DNA of 13,123 nt from Nitriliruptor sp040882055 (GTDB taxonomy: Bacteria; Actinomycetota; Nitriliruptoria; Nitriliruptorales; Nitriliruptoraceae). The stretch covers positions 1 to 13,123 of the forward strand of contig JBBECA010000084.1 in NCBI GenBank assembly GCA_040882055.1, given 5' to 3'. The stretch's first letter is position 1. Each line of letters begins with the position of its first letter. The notes under the pieces are model-generated. The model saw only the letters and a program-made list of their open reading frames with translations, did not search any database and was not told where the DNA came from. Positions 1-6,841 of the stretch are shown in pieces. The translations under genes and the position numbers were made by a program.

Positions 1-107
1 AGGATGTTGCCGCTGTAGCCGTGACCGATCTCGGTCTCACCGTTCAGCAACAGCTACAGCGACCGCCAGGCGATGTCGAGCACCAGATCGTCGGTCAGGC
101 TGCCCCC
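1..107 (-). pseudogene. Possible fragment of a polyamine-type ABC substrate-binding protein (PotD-like), interrupted by TAG
   Basis: Read leftwards on the minus strand, positions 107 to 57 encode GSLTDDLVLDIAWRSL, followed by a TAG stop (54-56). The same frame then continues as LLLNGETEIGHGYSGNI to the window edge. The phrase with NGE...GYSGN resembles the part of PotD-type periplasmic binding proteins that precedes the ligand-contacting GYSGN/GWSGD turn, so I read this as a piece of the transporter's binding protein. The TAG could have been CAG (Gln) in an intact gene. No start codon or signal peptide is visible, and the fragment abuts an oppositely oriented permease piece. The match is short and judged by eye, so this is tentative. 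An unrelated coding fragment is the alternative. Confidence 0.35.
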
Positions 108-108
108 C

Positions 109-132
109 ACCCGAGCTCGAACCCGAGCTCGA
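109..132. repeat. Perfect 12-bp tandem duplication
   Basis: The 12-mer ACCCGAGCTCGA occurs twice head to tail (109-120 and 121-132). Each copy contains the 8-bp palindrome CGAGCTCG. It sits at the boundary between the minus-strand binding-protein-like piece and the plus-strand permease piece. It could mark a rearrangement junction, or it could be an acidic Glu/Leu/Pro repeat in the N-terminal tail of the permease. Confidence 0.8.
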
Positions 133-347
133 CGGTCCCGCGCCACCTCCCGGCCCGGGACTCGAGCGTGCTGCGGAGAAGGCCGAATCGCGCCGTGGGT
201 TCCTGGTCGGGCTGCCGAGCTACGCCTACCTGATCCTGTTCTTCGCCCTGCCGTTGCTGATCGTCGTCGTCTACTCGTTCGCGACGCGCTCGGTCCGCGG
301 TGCGACGGTGCTCGGAGGCTGGAACCTCGACTCCTACGCGCGCTCGA
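111..347 (+). pseudogene. potB: N-terminal piece of a PotB-type ABC permease, plus strand, no start codon
   Basis: The frame beginning at position 2 of the window encodes, from about position 185, ESRRGFLVGLPSYAYLILF and then a strongly hydrophobic stretch ending VVVYSFATRS. This is followed by a loop and WNLDSYAR at about 323-343. It is the classic beginning of a PotB-type (first) inner-membrane permease of a spermidine/putrescine importer: short cytoplasmic tail, TM1, then a periplasmic loop ending in a D-x-Y-A/T-R motif. No ATG, GTG or TTG occurs in this frame upstream of the homologous part, so the true start is missing. Similarity stops at about 344-347 (TCGA), where the minus-strand middle piece of a similar permease begins. 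The orientation is opposite to potA and to that middle piece, so the gene is broken. TM1 identity is clear; its exact limits are not. Confidence 0.6.
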
Positions 348-537
348 CAGCAGGAACCGCCAGGCGTAGGTCCGCACGAGCAGGTTCGACCAGAACGGGA
401 TCATCACCAGCACCAACAGCACGCCGCGCACCTTCGCGGACCGGGTCGCGAGGTAGTAGGCGAAGGGGTACGACACGAGCAGGCAGATGGCGGTGGTGAC
501 GACCGCCATCCACACGGTGGTGGACAACGTCGGCCCC
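345..537 (-). pseudogene. potB: Middle piece of a PotB-type ABC permease, minus strand, N- and C-termini missing
   Basis: Immediately after the potA stop, the minus strand encodes GPTLSTTVWMAVVTTAIC, then CLLVSYPFAYYLATRS, then LVMIPFWSNLLVRTYAWRF and LLS. These are TM2 and TM3 of a PotB-type permease (compare the YPFAWFLA and PFWTNSLIRIYG segments of E. coli PotB). About 80 expected N-terminal residues with TM1 are absent. They appear instead, on the opposite strand, at 111-347. After LLS (about 345) the translation becomes low-complexity Arg/Ser sequence, and the conserved EAA loop and later helices of the family are missing. The piece shares its open frame with the end of potA, so the start at 593 is only a shadow. 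It cannot make a working permease. If genuine, the importer is either broken here or completed by another locus. Confidence 0.65.
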
Positions 538-1692
538 TCAGTCGTCGAGCACGGTGGCGCTCGACGGCGCCCACCGCACCCGGACGCGGTCACCGACGCG
601 GAAGTGCTGGATGCCGGGGGCGTTGCCCTGCCGCACCCGGATCCTGGTCGGCGGGTTCCCTTGGTCCCCGACCACCTCGTAGAGGGTGGCGTTGCCGAGG
701 AAGGTGACGAGGGCGACCTCGCCGTTCAGGACGTCCAGGGCGGGGTCACGCTCCGAGTCCGGGCCGCGCAGGCCGACGTGTTCCGGCCGGATCGCCACCG
801 TCAGCTCGGTACCCGCGGATGCCTCGTGCGCCGCACGGATGGTGGTGCCGTCCGGCAGCCGAGCGACGCCGGGGCCCTCGGCGGTGGCGCGCAGGAGGTT
901 GGTGTCGCCGATGAAGTCGGCCACGAAACGCGTCCGTGGTCGGACGTAGATCTCCTCGGGCGTGCCGATCTGGAGCAGCGTGCCGCCGTCCATGACCGCG
1001 ATGCGGTCGGACATCGTCAGCGCCTCCTCCTGGTCGTGGGTGACGTACACGAAGGTGATCCCCACCCGCTCCTGGAGCTGCTTGAGCTCGACCTGCATGG
1101 CCTGCCGGAGCTTGAGGTCGAGCGCCCCGAGCGGTTCGTCGAGCAGCAGCACCTTGGGGTGGTTCACCAGGGCGCGTGCGAGGGCGACGCGTTGCTGCTG
1201 GCCGCCCGACAGCTGTCGCGGCTTGCGGTCCTCACGCCCGCCGAGCTGGACCAGCTCGATGACGTCGGCCACGCGGCGCTTCGCCTCCTCCTTGTCGACC
1301 TTCTGCATCTCGAGGCCGAAGGCGATGTTCTCCGCGACGGTCATGTGCGGGAACAGGGCGTAGGACTGGAACACGGTGTTGACCGGACGACGGTTCGGTG
1401 GTTCGAGACCGACCTCGTCGCCGAAGATGCGGATGCTCCCGGCGGTCGGGTACTCGAAGCCCGCGATCATCCGCAGCGTGGTGGTCTTGCCGCACCCGGA
1501 CGGGCCGAGCAGCGAGAAGAACTCCCCGTCTTCGATCCGCAGCTCGACGTCGTCCACCGCCACGACCGGTTCGGCGCCCTTCGTGCCCGGGAAGCGCTTG
1601 GTGACGCCGTGCAGCGCGACGGCGTACGCCGCATCGTTCGCGTCCGCCGTCGGGGTCGCGGGTCCGCGGGTCGTGGTCTCCACGTCGGTCAC
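538..1692 (-). CDS. potA: Polyamine-type (spermidine/putrescine) ABC transporter ATP-binding protein
   Basis: This 384-residue protein is the ATP-hydrolysing subunit of an importer of the PotA/CUT1 type and acts as a dimer on the inner face of the membrane. Visible motifs are Walker A GPSGCGKT (63-70), Q-loop FQSYALFPH (about 108-116), signature LSGGQQQR (161-168), Walker B VLLLDEP (181-187) and the H-loop in VTHDQ (His219). A C-terminal TOBE regulatory domain with AIRPEHVGL follows. Length matches PotA (about 380). The GTG start at 1692 is preceded by AGGAG, 7 nt upstream. It lies 13 nt after the FAD oxidoreductase gene and is the last intact gene of the leftward operon. Substrate is inferred from the catabolic neighbours and the PotB-like pieces behind it; spermidine versus putrescine cannot be told. 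The expected permeases are only present as scrambled fragments. Confidence 0.9.
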   Translation of the reverse strand: MTDVETTTRGPATPTADANDAAYAVALHGVTKRFPGTKGAEPVVAVDDVELRIEDGEFFSLLGPSGCGKTTTLRMIAGFEYPTAGSIRIFGDEVGLEPPNRRPVNTVFQSYALFPHMTVAENIAFGLEMQKVDKEEAKRRVADVIELVQLGGREDRKPRQLSGGQQQRVALARALVNHPKVLLLDEPLGALDLKLRQAMQVELKQLQERVGITFVYVTHDQEEALTMSDRIAVMDGGTLLQIGTPEEIYVRPRTRFVADFIGDTNLLRATAEGPGVARLPDGTTIRAAHEASAGTELTVAIRPEHVGLRGPDSERDPALDVLNGEVALVTFLGNATLYEVVGDQGNPPTRIRVRQGNAPGIQHFRVGDRVRVRWAPSSATVLDD

Positions 1693-1705
1693 CGTTGTCT
1701 CCTGG

Positions 1706-3100
1706 TCACGAGTCGAAGCCGATGCCTACCGCGTCGAGCGTCCTGAGCCACGGACCTCTGCGGCCTCCGCGTCGGTCAGCGCGCGCGATGGCTCGCCGGG
1801 TGAGGTTCACACCCACCCAACGGAGCGGTTCGGGTGGGAAGGGGAAGGGGGTCGTCGAGGTGAAGCGCAGATCGAGCAACGACGAGGTCGGGTCGAGCAA
1901 CCGGTCGGTCAACACGCGGCCGGCGAACCTGGTCGAAGCGACACCGAGCCCGGTGTAACCGAGGGCGTAGGAGACGCGGCCACCGAGGGCATCACCGAAC
2001 ACGGCGGTGAAGCGGGTCGTGGTCGCGATCGGGCCGCCCCACCAGCGTTCGAACGGCACGTCGTCGAGCTGGGGGAAGGTCGCGCGGAAGTGGCGCGCGA
2101 GGATGTCGTAGGTCGCGCGACGGTGATCGTCGCGCGGGCCGACGCGGCTGCCGAAGCGGTAGATGGCGTCGTAACCGCCCCACAGGATGCGGTCGTCGGG
2201 GGTCAACCGGTAGTAGTGGAACTGGTTGCCGGCATCGGCGATGCCCTCTCGCCCCTGCCACCCGATCCGCGCCAGTTGGTCGGCACGGAGCGGTGCGGTC
2301 ACCAGCACGTAGTCGTGCACGGGGACGAAGTGCCGCGCGGTCGCGCGCAGGACCCGGTGGCTGTACGCGTTGGTCGCCAGCACCGCGTGGTCGGCCCGGA
2401 CGGTGCCACCTGCGGTCCGCAGCCGGACCCCGGTCCCGTCCTCCGAGAGCCCGCTCACCGGACTGGTCTCGTGGAGCGTGACACCCCGACGTTCGAGCTC
2501 CGTCGCCAGCCCGCGGGCCAACCGCCCCGGATCGACGGTGGCGCCGGACGAGCGTCGCAGCAGCGCACCGAGGTAGGTCGGCGAGTCGACCAGCGCCCGG
2601 GCGGAACCCGCATCGAGCAGCGAAGCGTCCTCACCGGCCCGCACGTGGACGTCGACCGCATCGGCGAGCGCAGCGAGCTGCCAGTCCTCGGTGGCGACGT
2701 CGAGCATGCCGACCTCGCGCAGGTCGCAGTCGATACCGAAACGTGCGACATCCGCGGTGAGCCCCTCGAGGTTCTCCCGACCGAGCCGTGTGAGCTCGTC
2801 GAGCTCGTTCGGGAAGTGGGACGCGCCGTTCTCGATCCCGTGCGTGAGCGAGGGGTCGACGAAACCGCCGTTGCGCCCGCTCGCGCCGTGGGCGACCGCG
2901 TCGGCCTCGAGGACCACGACGGTGAGCGACGGGTCCCGTTCGGTGAGCGCGAGTCCCGTCCAGAGGCCCGTGAAACCCGCGCCGACGATGGCGACATCGA
3001 CCCGGAGATCGCCCGCGAGCGGTGCCCGGGCGGCGCCTGCGCCGTCCTGCCACAGGCTCAGACCTCTGGTCGGGGGCGCGTCCGCGATCGGTCCGCTCAC
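1706..3100 (-). CDS. FAD-dependent amine oxidoreductase, DAO family (PuuB/OrdL-like)
   Basis: This 464-residue flavoenzyme belongs to the D-amino-acid-oxidase-like family that includes gamma-glutamylputrescine oxidase PuuB, sarcosine oxidase and glycine oxidase. It has an N-terminal Rossmann dinucleotide fold VAIVGAGFTGLWTG with GxGxxG at 40-45. An acidic residue at the end of beta-2 (Glu65) should hold the FAD ribose, and ASGRNGGF (73-80) is typical of PuuB-like enzymes. The C-terminal FAD loop GYTGLGV is at 381-387. Members oxidise a C-N bond of a secondary or primary amine, usually reducing O2 to H2O2. The GTG start overlaps the stop of the upstream aminotransferase (GTGA, 3097-3100), implying translational coupling; there is no strong ribosome site of its own. 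It is a full-length paralogue of the enzyme at 11591. The exact substrate is unknown. No glutamylpolyamine synthetase lies nearby to supply a PuuB substrate. Confidence 0.85.
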   Translation of the reverse strand: MSGPIADAPPTRGLSLWQDGAGAARAPLAGDLRVDVAIVGAGFTGLWTGLALTERDPSLTVVVLEADAVAHGASGRNGGFVDPSLTHGIENGASHFPNELDELTRLGRENLEGLTADVARFGIDCDLREVGMLDVATEDWQLAALADAVDVHVRAGEDASLLDAGSARALVDSPTYLGALLRRSSGATVDPGRLARGLATELERRGVTLHETSPVSGLSEDGTGVRLRTAGGTVRADHAVLATNAYSHRVLRATARHFVPVHDYVLVTAPLRADQLARIGWQGREGIADAGNQFHYYRLTPDDRILWGGYDAIYRFGSRVGPRDDHRRATYDILARHFRATFPQLDDVPFERWWGGPIATTTRFTAVFGDALGGRVSYALGYTGLGVASTRFAGRVLTDRLLDPTSSLLDLRFTSTTPFPFPPEPLRWVGVNLTRRAIARADRRGGRRGPWLRTLDAVGIGFDS

Positions 3101-4350
3101 GGTCGGGCCGCCGGTGCGGGCCGAGCCCGAGCGACGTCGACCACGGCGCGCGCCAGGCTCTCGACGCACCGGTCGACCTGTGCGTCGGTGATCACCAGCG
3201 GCGGCGAGAACGCGATCGTCGAGGCACCGATGGGGCGTGCGATGACCCCGGCGTCCAGCATGTGATCGCGCACCGCTGGCGCGTCGAGCTGGTCCCCGAG
3301 GCCGACGGCTCGCACCGCGCCGTCGCCGCGAACCTCGGTCACCGTGTCGCCATCCACCAGCCCGGCGAGGCCATCGCCGAGCCGCTGCCCGACGACCGTG
3401 GCCCGCGCGAACAGCTCCTCCCGTTCGAGGATGTCGAGGTTGGCCAGCGCCGCAGCCGAGGCGGCGGGGTGGCCGGAGTAGGTGTGGCCGGTCCGTAGGA
3501 CCGCATCCGGCTGCGCCGCGAACGGCGCCAGGACCCGGGGCGAGACCACGACTCCACCGAGCGGCTGGTACCCCGAGGTGACGGCCTTGGCGAAGGTGAC
3601 CAGATCCGGTCGCACGCCGTAGCGATCCGCACCCCACCAGGTCCCGAGCCGACCGAAACCGGTGATGACCTCGTCGAGGATCAGCAGCGCTCCGTGCTGG
3701 TCGCAGAGCTCGCGCAGCCGCTGCAGCTCCCCCGGCTCGGGCGGGTACACCCCACCGGCGCCGATGACGGGCTCGGCGATGAACGCCGCGACCCGCTCCG
3801 GGTTGGCCTCGAAGGCGGCCTGGGCGGCGTCGACGTCGGCACGCGGGACCTGGACGACGTTTGGCAGCAGCGGACCGAAACCGGTCTGGTTCGCCGGCAG
3901 GCCGGTGAGCGTGGTCCCGGCGTAGGTCACGCCGTGGTAGCTCGGTCGGCGGCTGATGATGACGGTGCGCGCCTCGTCCCCGGCGAGGAGCGCGGTGAGG
4001 CGCGCGAGCTTCACGGCCGTCTCGACCGCTTCGGAACCCGACGAGGTCAGGAACACGCGGGCACCGTCGAACGGCGCGTGACCCGCGATCCGCTCGCAGA
4101 GCTGCTCGGTCGGCTCGTTCGTGAAGCGTTCGAAGGTGTGGTAGGCGGCCAACTGGCGCATCTGCGTCGCGACGGCCTCGACGATCTCGTCGCGCCCGTG
4201 GCCGACGTTGCAGTACCACAACGAGGCCATGGCGTCGATGTAGTCGCGGCCGGTCGCATCCCAGACCGTCGCGGCCTCACCCCGCACGATGGTCAGGAAC
4301 TCCCCCGCCGTCGGGCGGGTGAAGGGGTGGAGGAACGCGGTCGGGGGCAC
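3097..4350 (-). CDS. Class III pyridoxal-phosphate aminotransferase (GABA/omega-amino type)
   Basis: This 417-residue fold-type I PLP enzyme is of the class III (ornithine/GABA/omega-amino acid) aminotransferase family. It shows the phosphate-binding TSSGSEAVE (102-110) and SYHG (137-140), which stacks on the cofactor. LILDEVITGFGR includes Asp226, which pairs with the pyridine nitrogen, and FAKAVTSGY holds the Schiff-base Lys255. The enzyme moves an amino group from an omega-amine or amino acid to an oxo-acid. It is the second class III transaminase of the operon, so a division of labour is likely, for example putrescine on one and GABA on the other. Which is which cannot be decided by eye. 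The GTG start at 4350 lies 5 nt after the ald stop, with a GGAG about 11 nt upstream. The stop overlaps the next gene by GTGA. Confidence 0.88.
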   Translation of the reverse strand: MPPTAFLHPFTRPTAGEFLTIVRGEAATVWDATGRDYIDAMASLWYCNVGHGRDEIVEAVATQMRQLAAYHTFERFTNEPTEQLCERIAGHAPFDGARVFLTSSGSEAVETAVKLARLTALLAGDEARTVIISRRPSYHGVTYAGTTLTGLPANQTGFGPLLPNVVQVPRADVDAAQAAFEANPERVAAFIAEPVIGAGGVYPPEPGELQRLRELCDQHGALLILDEVITGFGRLGTWWGADRYGVRPDLVTFAKAVTSGYQPLGGVVVSPRVLAPFAAQPDAVLRTGHTYSGHPAASAAALANLDILEREELFARATVVGQRLGDGLAGLVDGDTVTEVRGDGAVRAVGLGDQLDAPAVRDHMLDAGVIARPIGASTIAFSPPLVITDAQVDRCVESLARAVVDVARARPAPAARP

Positions 4351-4355
4351 GGTGG

Positions 4356-5468
4356 TCAGCGCTCCGTGGATGGCGGCGGGTCGCCGCTCGGCAGATCGGG
4401 GAAGGTGGCGGCGACCGCGGGGTGGACGACCCGACCCTCGAGGACGTTGGCTGCACCCTCGAGCCTCGGGCTGGTCGGCTCGTCGAGCAGCCGCACCAGC
4501 CGGGGTGTCACCGCGGCTGACAGCGCAGCCGACGCGGTCCGGGGGAACTGGCCCGGCACGTTGGTCACGCAGTAGTGCAGGACCCCGTGGGTGGTGTACG
4601 TGGGGTCGGACAGCGTGGTCGGCCGTGCCGTCTCGATGCAGCCGCCTTGGTCGATCGCCAGGTCGACGACCACGGAGCCGGGGCGCATGGATGCGACCAT
4701 GGCGTCGGTCACCACCACGGGCGCCCGGGCGCCGGGTACCAGCGCCGCACCGATGACCAGGTCGGCCTCGCGGACGTGCGCCGCGACGAGCGCTGGCTCG
4801 CTGATCTGCGTCGCGTCCACGGTGCCGTCGAGGTGGTGCTCGTAGAGGCGCTGCAGGTCGACGTCGACACCGGTCACGTGCGCGTCGAGACCACGGGCGC
4901 CGCGCGCCGCCATGGTGCCGGCCACCCCGAGTCCGATGACCACCGTCTTGGCGGGCGGGACCCCGGCAGCGCCGCCGAGCAGCGTGCCCGAACCGCCGTG
5001 CGCGGCCGACAGTTGGCTCGCGCCCACGATCGCGGCAGCACGGCCGGCGATCTCCGACATCGGTGCCAGCAGCGGCAGCGACCCCCGCTCGGTCAGCGTC
5101 TCGTAGGCGTAGGCATCGACGCCCGAGGTCACGAGCGCATCGGTCAGGTCGGGTTCCGCGGCGAGGTGGAGGTAGGTGAACAGGGTCAGTCCGCGGCGGA
5201 AGTGCGCGTACTCGCTGGCCTGTGGCTCCTTGACCTTGACCACGACATCGGCGCCCCAGACCTCGGCCGCGTCGGTGACGAGCTCGCCGCCCGCCTCCTC
5301 GTACTCGCCGTCCGTGAACCCGGCCCCCGTGCCGGCGCCGGCCTGGACGAGGACCCGGTGGCCGCGGTCGATCACCGCGGCGACGGCCGAGGGGGTCAGC
5401 GCGACGCGCTCCTCCTGATCCTTGACCTCGGCGGGGAGCCCGACGGTGCGGCCGCGGCCGGCGCTCAC
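4356..5468 (-). CDS. ald: Alanine dehydrogenase
   Basis: This 370-residue enzyme catalyses L-alanine + NAD+ + H2O = pyruvate + NH4+ + NADH and is typically a cytoplasmic hexamer. Alignment by eye with the M. tuberculosis enzyme places the catalytic residues as Arg21 (EERVALTP), Lys80 (VKVKEPQ), His101 (YLHLAAE) and Asp273 (AIDQGG). The NAD-binding glycine motif VIGLGVAG is at 177-184. LLAPMSEIAGR and LVIGAALVPG are further family landmarks, and the length matches the family (about 370). The GTG start overlaps the preceding aminotransferase stop by GTGA (5465-5468). Placed between two transaminases, it most likely recycles the alanine they make from pyruvate and releases amine nitrogen as ammonium. 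Saccharopine dehydrogenase or transhydrogenase relatives are ruled out by length and motifs. Confidence 0.93.
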   Translation of the reverse strand: MSAGRGRTVGLPAEVKDQEERVALTPSAVAAVIDRGHRVLVQAGAGTGAGFTDGEYEEAGGELVTDAAEVWGADVVVKVKEPQASEYAHFRRGLTLFTYLHLAAEPDLTDALVTSGVDAYAYETLTERGSLPLLAPMSEIAGRAAAIVGASQLSAAHGGSGTLLGGAAGVPPAKTVVIGLGVAGTMAARGARGLDAHVTGVDVDLQRLYEHHLDGTVDATQISEPALVAAHVREADLVIGAALVPGARAPVVVTDAMVASMRPGSVVVDLAIDQGGCIETARPTTLSDPTYTTHGVLHYCVTNVPGQFPRTASAALSAAVTPRLVRLLDEPTSPRLEGAANVLEGRVVHPAVAATFPDLPSGDPPPSTER

Positions 5469-6814
5469 CTGCTCACCAGCCGCTTCTCGGCCTCGGTCAG
5501 GACCTGATCGACGATGTCGACGAGCTCGCCGAGGATCTCGCGGTCCGCCACCAGCGGCGGGGAGAGCTGGATGACGGGCTCGTCGCGGTCGTCGGCCCGC
5601 AGGATCAGCCCGAGTTCGAGCATCCGCGCCGACAGGAAACCGCGCAGCAGGCTCTCGGACTCGGCATCGTCGAACATGACCTTGCTCTGCCGGTCCTTGA
5701 CGAGCTCGAGGGCCCAGAAGTAGCCGGTGCCGCGCACGTCGCCGATGATGTCGTGCCGGTCGTACAGGCCCCGGAGCTGGTCACCGAACCAGTCCTCGTT
5801 GCGCTGGACGTTGCCGAGCACGTCCTCGGACGCGAACACGTCGAGGTTGGCCAGCGCCACGGCACAGGAGACCGGGTGACCACCCCAGGTCGCACCGTGG
5901 GTGAACATCGTCTCCTTCTCGGAGCCCAGCGCCTCGGCGATGTGCCCGCGGAAGGCGACGCCACCGAGCGGGGCGTAGGCGGAGGTCACGCCCTTGGCGA
6001 AGGTGAGCAGGTCGGGGACGATGCCGTACCGCTCCGCCCCCGTCCAGGTCCCGAGCCGGCCGAAGGCGGTGATGACCTCGTCGCAGGCGAGCAGGACCCC
6101 GTGGCGATCACAGATCTCACGGACGCGGGTCCAGTAGTCGTCGGGTGGGGTGAAACACCCGCCCGCGTTCTGCACCGGTTCGGCGATGACGAGCGAGACG
6201 TTCTCCGGCCCGGCCTCGAGGATCATGTCCTCGATCGCCTGCGCCGGGTCGTCGACCTGGGGGCGGTAGGAGTTGGTGTTCGGCGCGTAGAGGTGGACGG
6301 GACGCAGCGGCTCGAACGGCTCGCGCAGCCCGGCGAGCCCGGTCACCCCGAGCGCTCCGAGCGTGGTGCCGTGGTAGGCGTACATCCGGCTGATGACCTT
6401 GACCCGCGACGGCTGGCCGTTGAGCCGGTGGTACTGCTGCGCCAGCTTGATGGCCGACTCGACCGCTTCGGAACCCGAGTTGACGAAGAAGAAGTGATCG
6501 AGGTCGCCGGGGAAGCGCTGTGCGAGCTCGTGGGCCAGGTCGATCGACGGCTGGTTCGCGTAGGACCAGTTGGTCGAGAACGGGAGCTTGCGCATCTGCC
6601 TCTCGGCGGCTTCGACCATCTCCTCGCGGCCGTAGCCGACCTGGAGGCAGAACAGCGCCGACAGCCCGTCGAGGTAGCGCTTGCCCGTCGTGTCCCAGAC
6701 GTAGCACCCCTCGCCGCGGTCGAGGACCGGGACGGTCGGGTGCTCACCCAGCCAGTCGTTGGTCCGGGTGAAGTGCAACCAGAGGTTGCCGTCCGCCAGC
6801 TTCGCCTCGCCCAT
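5465..6814 (-). CDS. Class III pyridoxal-phosphate aminotransferase (putrescine/omega-amine:pyruvate type)
   Basis: This 449-residue class III transaminase has EGCYVWDTTGKRYLDGLSAL near the N-terminus and VNSGSEAVES (111-120) as the phosphate cup. AYHGT (146-150), LLACDEVITAFGR with Asp245, and TFAKGVTSAY with the PLP-binding Lys274 follow. Overall it resembles SpuC-like putrescine/omega-amine:pyruvate transaminases in length and in segments such as VGYGREE and QMRKLPF. It sits directly downstream of gamma-aminobutyraldehyde dehydrogenase (27-nt gap) and upstream of alanine dehydrogenase. This favours the first step, putrescine + pyruvate to 4-aminobutanal + alanine, but the amino acceptor is an inference from context. 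The ATG start at 6814 has a good ribosome site, GGAGGAG, 6 nt upstream. A GABA or taurine/beta-alanine transaminase is the main alternative. Confidence 0.88.
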   Translation of the reverse strand: MGEAKLADGNLWLHFTRTNDWLGEHPTVPVLDRGEGCYVWDTTGKRYLDGLSALFCLQVGYGREEMVEAAERQMRKLPFSTNWSYANQPSIDLAHELAQRFPGDLDHFFFVNSGSEAVESAIKLAQQYHRLNGQPSRVKVISRMYAYHGTTLGALGVTGLAGLREPFEPLRPVHLYAPNTNSYRPQVDDPAQAIEDMILEAGPENVSLVIAEPVQNAGGCFTPPDDYWTRVREICDRHGVLLACDEVITAFGRLGTWTGAERYGIVPDLLTFAKGVTSAYAPLGGVAFRGHIAEALGSEKETMFTHGATWGGHPVSCAVALANLDVFASEDVLGNVQRNEDWFGDQLRGLYDRHDIIGDVRGTGYFWALELVKDRQSKVMFDDAESESLLRGFLSARMLELGLILRADDRDEPVIQLSPPLVADREILGELVDIVDQVLTEAEKRLVSR

Positions 6815-6841
6815 CGCTCGCTCCTCCGCGGGTCGCCGCCG

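Noticed and set aside
1376..3265. Long plus-strand open frame of 629 codons opposite the FAD oxidoreductase and potA
   Set aside because: Shadow frame of GC-rich genes; low-complexity Arg/Gly/Val-rich translation with no family motifs, fully antisense to well-supported genes.
3101..4219. Minus-strand upstream extension of the FAD oxidoreductase frame to give 837 residues
   Set aside because: The extension overlaps the aminotransferase in another frame and is Arg/Gly low complexity. Homology starts just after the GTG at 3100.
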